A stretch of DNA of 20,841 bases from assembly GCA_030614035.1 (NCBI GenBank), contig JAUWKW010000002.1, positions 1 through 20,841 on the forward strand. Direction: 5' to 3'. How positions within the stretch are numbered: position 1 is the stretch's first letter; each line of letters opens with the position of its first letter. A model generated the notes under the pieces. It ran no database searches. It worked only from the letters and a program-made list of their open reading frames with translations, and was not told where the DNA came from. Source of the DNA: Chromatiales bacterium (GTDB lineage: Bacteria; Pseudomonadota; Gammaproteobacteria; Steroidobacterales; GCA-2729495). Both the position numbers and the translations under genes were made by a program. Shown in pieces: positions 1 through 6,807 of this stretch.

Positions 1-1501
1 CATCTAGCGCAATATCATCGGTAAATGCTGTTTCTTGTGTCGCCAGCGGAACCGCAGTGGCAGCGAGATCAGCGAGCGATTGGCCTGCATCGGGCGGTGG
101 ACTTTCTGAGACACCGTAATCGATTTCCCGGGCCGTGATTGCCTCGGCTGAAGCCGGCGCAGGCGTTTCCGCTTCGTCAGGCTCATCAACGGGAAGTTCC
201 GGGCGGACGCCGGCATGACTCGCGGGTGGGGCGCCGGCTAAGCTGCGATCAGGCGCGGGGCTCGCGTCTGTTTCCCAGTATCCCGGCGCGGGGATCCGAA
301 TTATGGATCCAAGTTTGATTAGATCCGGATTAGCATCGACAAAAGCATCGCGGTTTGCTCCATAGATCCAGTCGGCAACGTCCCACACGCTTCCTGACGG
401 TCGCCCTGCCACGCGCTCGGCGATGTTGGACAGGCAATCGCCGGAAGCGACAAGGTAGTCTGTACCGGGCTCGATTGCGTTGCTTAGCGATTGCAACGGC
501 GCTGCTTGAGCCCCAGGGTCTGCGGTGATGGTCGACTCGCGAACAGTTGCCGCGATTGGACCGGTTTCCCAGTAACCTGGAGCGGGTATCCGAAGCATGG
601 AGCCGCGTTTGATTACATCCGGATCGGCTTTGACAAAGGCATTCGGGTTCGCGGCATAGATCCAGTCAGCCACGTCCCAAACGCTGCCTGTCGGTCGTCC
701 CTTAACACGTTCTGCAATACTGGACAGCGTATCGCCTCCCGCCACACGATAATCCGCACCCGTTTCGATCGGTTTTGCGATGGCCTGCGACCGCGCTGTT
801 TCCGGCGCTGATGTACGGGCCGAATCCCTGCGGCCTGCCGGCAGCGCTGCACGGGCCGAATCCGTGCGGTTTACCGGCTCAGGCGTAAGTTTGGGTTGCT
901 GAGTCCGCACTGCCGGTACCGACACTTCGGGTATGACGGTGTCGCCGGAGTCTCGCATCGTTTGACGGGATAGCGGTGCAGGTAAGCCGGGCAGGTCGAG
1001 CATCAGGACGTAATGCTTAAGGAGTACGGGTGTGCCCATGCAATTCACCCTTATTGCAAACTCGTACATCGGTTCGAATAAAGGCTTCCGCGTGGTAATG
1101 CGGATCGAATAGGTTCCTGGACGCTTTGCTGCTGGTACTTTTAATTCCGGATTATTCAGATTGCCGAGTTCGTCGCCGGAATGTTCGGGAATCGTGACGC
1201 AATCTCCGGTCAGTAATTCTCCATCGTTGATCCGGACAGGCACCGACGCGGATAGTGGCTGGTTCAGGGTCGAATCAACGCTGAGCTCCCCGAGCGAAAC
1301 GGCAAAAGCATTTCCGGGGTCCAGGACCATGAACGCAAGTCCAGCACAGAGGATCGGTTTCGAAACCGGTGGGCAGACCGCTGCCTTACTGCGTGAGGCA
1401 TCAAGCGGGGGCAGCAATTCAGAGCAGGGCACACGGCTGCCTGCCAGCACAGCATCAATATGCTGCGCCAATAGTGAACGGCCGAACCTTCGACTAGCCA
1501 T
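1..1501 (-). CDS. FimV-like secreted protein with two LysM-type modules (C-terminus beyond window)
   Basis: Open frame of 500 codons running off the left edge with no stop. The start at 1501 is supported by GGAGGA nine bases upstream. Residues 1-48 form a cysteine-containing extension. Residues 49-67 are hydrophobic and end in AFA, like a signal peptide. Residues ~68-175 resemble the FimV N-terminal domain (SLGELSVDSTLNQPL, compare LGLGEIDLKSRLNEPF in the canonical fimV of this window) with extra cysteines at 101 and 154. Two LysM-type modules follow at 246-313 and 344-411 with GDTL/GDCL, WDVADWIY and IRIP motifs, then a Pro/Ala/Glu-rich tail. In the family such modules bind peptidoglycan; FimV promotes type IV pilus assembly and polar localisation. 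The gene follows fimX on the same strand after 178 nt that hold a CRP/Vfr-like site. It is a paralog of the FimV core rather than fimV itself. Whether a membrane segment or acidic cytoplasmic domain follows is not visible. Confidence 0.8.
   Translation of the reverse strand, partial: MASRRFGRSLLAQHIDAVLAGSRVPCSELLPPLDASRSKAAVCPPVSKPILCAGLAFMVLDPGNAFAVSLGELSVDSTLNQPLSASVPVRINDGELLTGDCVTIPEHSGDELGNLNNPELKVPAAKRPGTYSIRITTRKPLFEPMYEFAIRVNCMGTPVLLKHYVLMLDLPGLPAPLSRQTMRDSGDTVIPEVSVPAVRTQQPKLTPEPVNRTDSARAALPAGRRDSARTSAPETARSQAIAKPIETGADYRVAGGDTLSSIAERVKGRPTGSVWDVADWIYAANPNAFVKADPDVIKRGSMLRIPAPGYWETGPIAATVRESTITADPGAQAAPLQSLSNAIEPGTDYLVASGDCLSNIAERVAGRPSGSVWDVADWIYGANRDAFVDANPDLIKLGSIIRIPAPGYWETDASPAPDRSLAGAPPASHAGVRPELPVDEPDEAETPAPASAEAITAREIDYGVSESPPPDAGQSLADLAATAVPLATQETAFTDDIALD
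269..472 (-). repeat. LysM module, copy 2 of an internal duplication
   Basis: 204 bp encoding 68 residues, bounded by EPGTDYLV and APGYWET. It is identical to copy 1 at 51 of 68 residues by my count and sits 90 bp away, so the duplication has a 294-bp period. It differs from copy 1 by a cysteine in GDCL. Confidence 0.9.
563..766 (-). repeat. LysM module, copy 1 of an internal duplication
   Basis: 204 bp encoding 68 residues, bounded by ETGADYRV and APGYWET. It carries GDTLSSIAERV, then GSVWDVADWIY and IRIP-like ends, the layout of the FimV/LysM module. The 30-residue linker to copy 2 is not conserved between copies. Confidence 0.9.
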
Positions 1502-1650
1502 TAGGCGTCTTCCTCCGGGAGATGGGCACCGACCACCCCAACAGGACGGTCACATGCCGCCCCCATCAGACCATGAGCGGCCAGTTGCGTATACGATTGG
1601 TGTCTCGCTTTGGTCGTAGTCTGTGAGACAGCTGGTAATTTGTCGATAAA

Positions 1651-1671
1651 TTGTGAACTGCATCACATTTG
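1651..1671 (-). promoter_or_regulatory. CRP/Vfr-like binding site upstream of the FimV-like gene
   Basis: A perfect TGTGA-N6-TCACA palindrome, with core at 1652-1667. Read on the minus strand the spacer is TGCAGT, which fits the W-N-Y-A-G-W spacer of the Pseudomonas Vfr consensus as I remember it; about 19 of 21 positions agree. A perfect 10-base core is expected about 0.02 times in a window this size by chance. The site is just beyond the fimX stop codon and about 158 nt upstream of the FimV-like ATG. I see no good -10 box at a classical distance, so promoter geometry is unresolved. Confidence 0.65.
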
Positions 1672-1679
1672 ACCCGGAC

Positions 1680-3803
1680 TCAGGCTGTGTTTGACAGAAT
1701 CGGTACCGGATCTGTCGCTTCTTCGAGAATGACGTCATGCATTTGCACGTAATTGCCCTGAATGAAAGCAACATCCAGTTGCCATAGCACCGCCATCGTA
1801 TTTGCATCCTGCACCCGTTCAGCGATGGTTTTGATCTCGTATTTCCGGGCTGCCGTGGTAATCTCTCGCACTTTTTTCTGGAGAGCCGTGTCACGGTGCA
1901 ATCCCTGCATCAAGCTGCCGTCGATCTTGACAAAGTGCATTGGTATTCGACTCAGCATCTGCTGCGAGTCGTCCTTGGTTCCAAAATGGTCAATGGCAAA
2001 GTGAAAGCCCATTCGCTGCAGCTGCAGTGCAAGTGACTTGGCATCTTTCAAGTGCTGACGAGCCACTTCCTCGGAAACTTCGAAGCAGACTCTGCCTGCT
2101 GAGATACCGGACTCCTTGAGTTGCTGTTTTAGCCAGGTGCCCAATGTCTGATCTACGACGGAATCGCGAGACAGTCGGACGAACAACATTGATGGTTTTT
2201 CCGCAGAGACAAAATCAAATGACGCGTTGACAACCCACCGGTCAATCATCTTGCTCAGGCCGGCGCGTTCTGCCGACGACATAAACTGGCCGGCAGGGAT
2301 GATTTCGTTGTTGTCATCGACCATTCGCACCAGCGTATCGTAGGCAGCATCGATTTCATCGTTTAGGCTGGCGATCGGCTGATGCACCAGCTGGAATCGG
2401 TTATCCATCAGCGCCGAGCGAATTTTTGGTACCCATGACTCATCGTTCTGACGTGTTTCTTTTGTCTCGTTCGTCGTTTTACTCAGTTCCACGCAATCGC
2501 CACCTCGTTCCCTGCCCAGGCCACAGGCCTTCTCTGCGTCAAAAAGCAGTTCGGCTATATCCGTTTTCGACGAAGCAATTTCGCATAAACCGATCGTGCA
2601 GGTCAGAGCTGTTGAGTGGTCGTCTATTTCGAAAACCTGATCGGCAACGCTTTTTCGCACCTGCTCCGCCCAGGCCTCCACATCGTTCATCGTTCCGCGC
2701 TCGAGTACTGCGGCAAACATAGTCCCGCCAAATCGACCGTAGAGATCGCTACGCTGCATAAATTCCCGGAGTAATTGTGCCAACTGGGTCAGTAAAATTT
2801 CCGAACGCAGCAGACCAATGTCCTCATGCACTTTGCCGAAAGTGTCCGGCCGTATGTATGCCATCGCACGAACCCCGACCATTGGCGGTGTTTTTAACTG
2901 GTCGGTAACTTTGTCGAGAAAATGTTGCCGGTGATAGAAGCCAGTAGCCGGATCTCTGTGTACAGTATGTTCAATCAATTGCTCCGGTGTTTTTTCCGTT
3001 GAACTATCGGAGGCGATCGTAACGCGGACCGCCGGCTCGCCATCGTGGGTTGCCAAATCAAGTTGCATTTCCACCGGCAGTTCGGAGCCGTCGGCACGTT
3101 CCGCAGCTACATTCAAAAGCTGGTCCTTCCATTTACCGCGGCTGCAGGCGACCAGCGCTCCTTTGAGCTTGGGACGGTCGGCTTCCTTGTACAGGTCCAT
3201 CAGTAACTCGCCAATCATGTCGTCTTCGGATTTGATGCCAAACAGGGCGAGCCAGGTGGGATTGGCGGCAACCACAATGCCCTCTTGCACGTCGGCGATT
3301 GCTTTGGCCGACCCGTGTACCAGTTTGCGCAGCTCTTGCTTGTACTGGCTGGCCGATGTCAGGACCCCCTCCAGAGCGTTCTCGAGGCGGAATGAGCGCA
3401 GCTCGCGTTCGACAACGGCCTGGAAACGATCACTGTGATTCAGTGAAACTACATCCCGAGCGCCGCAATTCATGCTGTCTGCGATCACTTGCTCGTTAAC
3501 CTTATCGGCCACGACCAACAGCGGAGTCTGCGGGCTGCAACGGATGTGTATTTCGGCGACTGCCGCCAGGTCCAACTTGGGTTCGCCGAGAAACGTGATC
3601 AACATTGCTGGCTGGAGTTCGTAGATCGAATTCTCCAGGTCACGGATTTGGCTGAGACGCGAGCAATGCGCCGCAGTGCCGCTTTCCCTCAATACCGTGT
3701 TGACCGACGCCACATGGTCGTCTTTGTGCGTGATCACGATAACCGAAACGCCAACCGAATCGTTCAACACAACATCCTTCGTTATGACCAGTGCAATACG
3801 CAT
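1680..3803 (-). CDS. fimX: FimX-like REC-PAS-degenerate GGDEF-degenerate EAL c-di-GMP effector
   Basis: 707 residues, close to the ~690 of Pseudomonas and Xanthomonas FimX. Order: receiver-like domain (~18-135), PAS (~160-265), GGDEF-like (~280-440), EAL-like (~455-695). The diguanylate cyclase site reads GRFGGTMF (357-363) instead of GGDEF. The phosphodiesterase signature EALLR reads DTLVR (489-493), DDFGTG reads DHFGT (605-609), and the QGY end reads QGNY (682-685), so neither activity is expected. FEVSEE (574-579), KID (626-628) and the HQPIASL entry of the EAL fold remain, consistent with a c-di-GMP binding effector. In Pseudomonas and Xanthomonas FimX acts at the pole on type IV pilus assembly (PilB, PilZ). 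The start is uncertain: ATG at 3803 abuts a hairpin, while a TTG at 3767 (codon 13) has AAGGA seven bases upstream and fits the FimX N-terminus better. It lies upstream of the FimV-like gene on the same strand. Confidence 0.85.
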   Translation of the reverse strand: MRIALVITKDVVLNDSVGVSVIVITHKDDHVASVNTVLRESGTAAHCSRLSQIRDLENSIYELQPAMLITFLGEPKLDLAAVAEIHIRCSPQTPLLVVADKVNEQVIADSMNCGARDVVSLNHSDRFQAVVERELRSFRLENALEGVLTSASQYKQELRKLVHGSAKAIADVQEGIVVAANPTWLALFGIKSEDDMIGELLMDLYKEADRPKLKGALVACSRGKWKDQLLNVAAERADGSELPVEMQLDLATHDGEPAVRVTIASDSSTEKTPEQLIEHTVHRDPATGFYHRQHFLDKVTDQLKTPPMVGVRAMAYIRPDTFGKVHEDIGLLRSEILLTQLAQLLREFMQRSDLYGRFGGTMFAAVLERGTMNDVEAWAEQVRKSVADQVFEIDDHSTALTCTIGLCEIASSKTDIAELLFDAEKACGLGRERGGDCVELSKTTNETKETRQNDESWVPKIRSALMDNRFQLVHQPIASLNDEIDAAYDTLVRMVDDNNEIIPAGQFMSSAERAGLSKMIDRWVVNASFDFVSAEKPSMLFVRLSRDSVVDQTLGTWLKQQLKESGISAGRVCFEVSEEVARQHLKDAKSLALQLQRMGFHFAIDHFGTKDDSQQMLSRIPMHFVKIDGSLMQGLHRDTALQKKVREITTAARKYEIKTIAERVQDANTMAVLWQLDVAFIQGNYVQMHDVILEEATDPVPILSNTA

Positions 3804-3817
3804 CGGGGATTACCCCG
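3804..3817 (-). promoter_or_regulatory. Hairpin abutting the annotated fimX ATG
   Basis: CGGGG-ATTA-CCCCG is a perfect 5-bp stem with a 4-nt loop ending one base before the ATG. The only purine-rich sequence near this ATG (GGGGTAA on the mRNA) is inside the stem, so ribosome access to this start could be controlled, or the real start may be further in. Confidence 0.4.
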
Positions 3818-3873
3818 ACAGCCGCGACACTTTATCTAGCGAATGACTTGCTTAGTGTGATACGGGTCCAGTT

Positions 3874-3894
3874 ATGTGATCTACGTCATATTAT
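3874..3894 (-). promoter_or_regulatory. CRP/Vfr-like binding site upstream of fimX
   Basis: TGTGA-N6-TCATA on the plus strand (core 3875-3890), one mismatch from the CRP palindrome. Read on the minus strand, towards fimX, it is TATGA-CGTAGA-TCACA, about 19 of 21 positions of the Vfr consensus as I recall it. Its centre is 80 nt upstream of the fimX ATG and roughly 57-61 nt upstream of a start that would follow the TAGATA hexamer at 3833-3838, near but not exactly a class I activation distance. A one-mismatch core alone is expected by chance about once per window; position next to fimX and the second site at 1651 raise its weight. Confidence 0.5.
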
Positions 3895-4098
3895 GTCAGC
3901 TAATCGGTCAGCTTATGTTTGATCATGTAGTTAAACGACACCGATAAAGCCGTCATAGGGAGTACGAAAATTGACAGCGTGCAGAGAGCCGCGCTCGTGT
4001 GAATAGCAACGCTATCGGCGCGCGAGTGCTCTAAATTGAATTGTTCTTTGTCCTGTGTGTGGTTCTGGACGCAGCACTGGTTGCTGTCGCAGCGTTTA

Positions 4099-4129
4099 TT
4101 GTCGTGTGCGCTGGATAAAGCAGTATTAT
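4099..4129 (+). promoter_or_regulatory. efp: Weak candidate sigma70 promoter for efp
   Basis: TTGTCG at 4099-4104 and TATTAT at 4124-4129 with a 19-nt spacer, longer than the usual 17. The -10 is good (5 of 6), the -35 moderate. It would give an efp leader of about 65 nt. Confidence 0.25.
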
Positions 4130-4200
4130 GAAGATCGTTGACCTCCGGTTTTGATTCTGATCGCGTGGTCTCCGGTATCCAACAGAAAGGCAAACTTAAA

Positions 4201-4767
4201 ATGGCGAGTTATACGACGAATGAGTTCCGCGCGGGGCTGAAAATTCTGATCGATGGTGATCCTTGCGCGATTGTTGAGAATGAATTCGTGAAACCCGGCA
4301 AAGGCCAGGCGTTCAACCGGGTAAAAATACGCAATCTGAAAACCGGTCGCATCGTCGATCGAACTTACAAATCCGGTGAGTCGGTGGAAGCAGCCGATGT
4401 GATCGATCTGGAAATGCAATACTTGTACTACGACGGTAATTTGTGGCACTTCATGGAGCCCGATTCCTACGAACAACATGCGGCCGGCGAAAATGCTGTA
4501 GGCGAGGCAGTTGATTGGCTCAAGGAGCAGGACTCGTGCAACGTGACTTTGTGGAATTCACAACCGTTGCTGGTAGAGCCACCCAAGTTCGTCGAGCTCG
4601 AAATCATCGAAACGGACCCGGGTGTTCGCGGCGACACCGCACAGGGTGGAGTCAAGCCGGCCAAGCTTGAGACAGGGGCCGTAGTTAAAGTGCCGTTATT
4701 CGTCGAGCAGGGTGAGCTTATTCGCGTCGATACCCGGTCCCGGGAATACGTATCCCGTGTCAAGTGA
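4201..4767 (+). CDS. efp: Translation elongation factor P
   Basis: 188 residues, the same length as E. coli EF-P, beginning [14 protein letters not shown]. Three domains are covered: the N-terminal KOW-like domain (1-65), then two OB-fold domains ending in [14 protein letters not shown]. The modified lysine is present as Lys34 in VKPGKGQAF, the substrate of EpmA-type beta-lysylation. EF-P enters the ribosome between the P and E sites and relieves stalling at consecutive prolines. The frame is open upstream to 4138, but homology and an AAAGG sequence upstream fix the start at 4201. epmA, encoding the modifying enzyme, converges on it 33 nt downstream; no epmB gene is in the window. Several window proteins have Pro-rich tracts, notably FimV and the FimV-like protein. 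Confidence 0.98.
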   Translation: MASYTTNEFRAGLKILIDGDPCAIVENEFVKPGKGQAFNRVKIRNLKTGRIVDRTYKSGESVEAADVIDLEMQYLYYDGNLWHFMEPDSYEQHAAGENAVGEAVDWLKEQDSCNVTLWNSQPLLVEPPKFVELEIIETDPGVRGDTAQGGVKPAKLETGAVVKVPLFVEQGELIRVDTRSREYVSRVK

Positions 4768-4795
4768 GCTAATTTATTTCCCGAAATAACAGCTC
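4766..4795. terminator. Hairpin between convergent efp and epmA, possible bidirectional terminator
   Basis: GAGCT...AGCTC outer arms and a TTATTT-CCCG-AAATAA inner stem lie in the 33-nt gap, overlapping the efp stop codon. The stem is AT-rich and the plus-strand 3' side has only a short T run (AAGTTT), so efficiency is doubtful. Confidence 0.4.
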
Positions 4796-4800
4796 AAGTT

Positions 4801-5796
4801 TCAGTGTGCCTTGGCGTTGACCGCGAAACTGATCGTTTCAGCAATGTGCCCGTAGCTGTTGCATAGCATCAGAATGCGGTCAAGGCCCATAGCGACTCCT
4901 GAACAATCGGGAAGTCCGCGTTCGAGCGCTTGAAGCAACGCCTGGTCAGGCTCAACATCTGGTAGGCCCAGTTCGTTGCGCCGCTGGCGGTCCGTATCAA
5001 AGCGCAGACGTTGCTGCACAGGATCGGTTAACTCGCGGTAGCCGTTGGCAAGCTCTACTCCCCGATGAAATACCTCGAAGCGTTCGGCGATGCGCGGGTC
5101 TTGCGGGCTCAGCCTGGCGAGCTGCGCTTGTTCGGCCGGAAAATCGAAGACGACGCTTAAACCTGATAGTCCCAACTCTGGCGCTACCAGCTGGCTCATC
5201 AACAGGTCCAGCCAGGTCGAACGGTTCTGCCCGAGCGTCTGTTCGAGCTTGGAATCCAGATGATCTGCTAGCGCGCTGCGGGCGGACTGCAAAAACCGTT
5301 CAGTATCTTCGTCAAGCGGGTCACAGCCGGTATTGACCAGAAGCAGTTCCCGGTAGGGGATACATTCCACCCCGCTGATCGGCGTTGGACAGGCAGATGA
5401 GATCGCCATAATCAGTGCGCAGGTTTCATCGATTATCTCGCTGAGTTTGAAGCCCAGGCGGTACCATTCGATCAGTGTGAATTCGGGTTGGTGCCTGGCG
5501 CCAATTTCATCGTCGCGAAACGCCTTGCCGATCTGATAAATGTCGGGCATACCGGCTGCCAGCAGCCGCTTCATATGAAATTCGGGTGACGTGCGCAGAT
5601 ACAGCTTTCGGTCCAGCAGCGAGTTTAATTGGCAGCTGATGCTTGCAATGTGCGGATCGGTCACCGCTGCGGTACACAGCACCGGGGTCTCCACCTCCAA
5701 CACCTGACGGCCGGCGAAAAACTGCCGCACCTGATCCAGCGACCGTGCGCGCAGTCTGAGTGTCTCGATTTCAGCGGTGGGTTGCCACGAATCCAT
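4801..5796 (-). CDS. epmA: EF-P lysine lysyltransferase EpmA
   Basis: 331 residues, close to E. coli EpmA (325) and lacking the anticodon-binding domain of lysyl-tRNA synthetase. It starts MDSWQPTAEI, compare SWQPSASI in E. coli. Class II synthetase motifs are visible: LYLRTSPEFHMKRLLAAG (~67-84), motif 2 FRDDEIGARHQPEFTLIEWY (~93-112), GVELANGYRELTD (~245-257), and motif 3 GVAMGLDRILML (~301-312). The enzyme activates (R)-beta-lysine and attaches it to Lys34 of EF-P. It starts 13 nt after the psd stop codon on the same strand, so co-transcription with psd is likely; epmA and psd are also near neighbours in E. coli. No clear Shine-Dalgarno sequence precedes the ATG. Confidence 0.96.
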   Translation of the reverse strand: MDSWQPTAEIETLRLRARSLDQVRQFFAGRQVLEVETPVLCTAAVTDPHIASISCQLNSLLDRKLYLRTSPEFHMKRLLAAGMPDIYQIGKAFRDDEIGARHQPEFTLIEWYRLGFKLSEIIDETCALIMAISSACPTPISGVECIPYRELLLVNTGCDPLDEDTERFLQSARSALADHLDSKLEQTLGQNRSTWLDLLMSQLVAPELGLSGLSVVFDFPAEQAQLARLSPQDPRIAERFEVFHRGVELANGYRELTDPVQQRLRFDTDRQRRNELGLPDVEPDQALLQALERGLPDCSGVAMGLDRILMLCNSYGHIAETISFAVNAKAH

Positions 5797-5809
5797 GGGG
5801 CTGATTGTG

Positions 5810-6691
5810 CTAAGTCGCCGAATCGTGCGTCAATTTGCCGATCCGCTGGCCCATTCGCACGCTGCTGCCCGGCCGCAGCTCTTCGTGCCATGCGAGCTGG
5901 TCGGGACCCGAAATCATGATTACAGTCGACCCCATACAGAATTCACCGAGGTATTCTCCTTTGCTCAGCTGTACGGGCGGTTCTGAACCTGGGTACGACC
6001 GTCGACTTGTTTCCCGTGGCGTTTGCGGTGTCACCTGGCCGGCCCAGGCCGTGCTGATACTGCCGACGTTCATGGCACCAACCATAACAATGGAAAATAA
6101 TCCAAGCGGCCCATCGAAATGGCAGACTAAGCGTTCGTTACCGACAAACAGCCCCGGGATTACCTCGGCGGTTCGGGCGTTCACTGATAGCAGACGTCCG
6201 GGCACATAGACCATTTCTCTAAGTTCAGCGTCCAGCGGCGCGTGCACACGATGATAGTTATTTGGTGCCAGATAGATTGTGGCGTAGGCACCGCTGGATA
6301 ACTGCTGACTCCAGACCTCATCACCGCCAAACAACTGTGGCAACGTATAAGTGAGATGTTTGGCCTGGATCAGCTGCTGGCCGGCCATGTGACCTATTTG
6401 GGTGACCGTTCCATCTGCCGGACTAACGACCCCGGTTGGAGAATCATCTACCGGCCGGGATCCGGGTTTCAATTCACGGGTGAAAAAAGCGTTGAAATCC
6501 GGATAGCCCGCCGGGACGGGCTGCCCGGCTTCCGCTGTATCAATATTGTAAAGCCAGACGAAGCTTCTGATCAGCGCGTTTTTTATCGCGGCTATGCGGC
6601 AACGACAAACGGCGCCAACGAGGCGGGATATAAAGTGTGCCGGAAACCAGTATTGAAGCTTGATCGAGAACTGGTCGATGGCGTTACTCAT
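5810..6691 (-). CDS. psd: Phosphatidylserine decarboxylase proenzyme
   Basis: 293 residues from the ATG at 6691. Psd converts phosphatidylserine to phosphatidylethanolamine at the inner membrane using a pyruvoyl group formed by self-cleavage. Visible: SPADGTV with Asp93, NYHRVHAP with His147 and His150, and the cleavage site MGST with Ser255 (E. coli LGST, Ser254). These positions match E. coli numbering closely and support this start, as does alignment of SIKLQYWFP with the E. coli N-terminus. A longer frame begins at 6733, but that ATG lies inside a palindrome and has no ribosome-binding site. The protein ends soon after the alpha-chain core and lacks the acidic tail of E. coli Psd. Confidence 0.96.
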   Translation of the reverse strand: MSNAIDQFSIKLQYWFPAHFISRLVGAVCRCRIAAIKNALIRSFVWLYNIDTAEAGQPVPAGYPDFNAFFTRELKPGSRPVDDSPTGVVSPADGTVTQIGHMAGQQLIQAKHLTYTLPQLFGGDEVWSQQLSSGAYATIYLAPNNYHRVHAPLDAELREMVYVPGRLLSVNARTAEVIPGLFVGNERLVCHFDGPLGLFSIVMVGAMNVGSISTAWAGQVTPQTPRETSRRSYPGSEPPVQLSKGEYLGEFCMGSTVIMISGPDQLAWHEELRPGSSVRMGQRIGKLTHDSAT

Positions 6692-6730
6692 CTTGCGAAG
6701 CCTGCCGTCTGATGGTGGCGGCAAGTTATT

Positions 6731-6747
6731 CATGATTAACGATCATG
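6731..6747. promoter_or_regulatory. Palindrome between divergent psd and prmB
   Basis: CATGAT-TAACG-ATCATG, perfect 6-bp arms with a 5-nt centre. The outermost ATG on each side is the first ATG of the longest psd and prmB frames. With the preferred starts (6691 and 6808) it sits in a 116-nt divergent promoter region, where it could be an operator. No known regulator is recognised. Confidence 0.35.
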
Positions 6748-6807
6748 GGCCGCAGTATTCTACACTGCGCGGCCTCAGTGCAGCGTAATGAACTCGATGG
6801 TGGAGAT

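Larger units (their letters stand above)
3804..4200. other. fimX-efp divergent intergenic region (397 nt)
   Basis: No convincing gene lies here. It is more AT-rich than its surroundings and should hold both divergent promoters. Visible elements are the fimX start hairpin, a TAGATA -10-like hexamer for fimX at 3833-3838 (minus strand), a CRP/Vfr-like site at 3874-3894 with an additional TGTGA half-site at 3856-3860, a direct repeat of GTCAGCT at ~3895 and ~3907, a small ATAGC-AAC-GCTAT hairpin at 4003-4015, and a weak efp promoter candidate near 4100-4130. A 97-codon minus-strand frame across the region resembles no family I know. Confidence 0.6.

Noticed and set aside
1161..1619. 152-codon plus-strand frame opposite the FimV-like gene
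   Set aside because: Shadow of the minus-strand gene, whose frame has a strong start signal, a FimV-core match and repeated domains.
1550..1894. 114-codon minus-strand frame overlapping the fimX 3' end
   Set aside because: Out of frame with fimX and starting inside its conserved EAL region; no family resemblance.
3900..4193. 97-codon minus-strand frame in the fimX-efp gap
   Set aside because: No recognisable domain, no ribosome-binding site, unusual composition, and it covers the likely efp promoter and leader.
5810..6733. MGST instead of LGST at the Psd self-cleavage site as a sign of inactivity
   Set aside because: The Gly-Ser bond and the catalytic Asp and His residues are intact; the first residue of the motif varies in the family.
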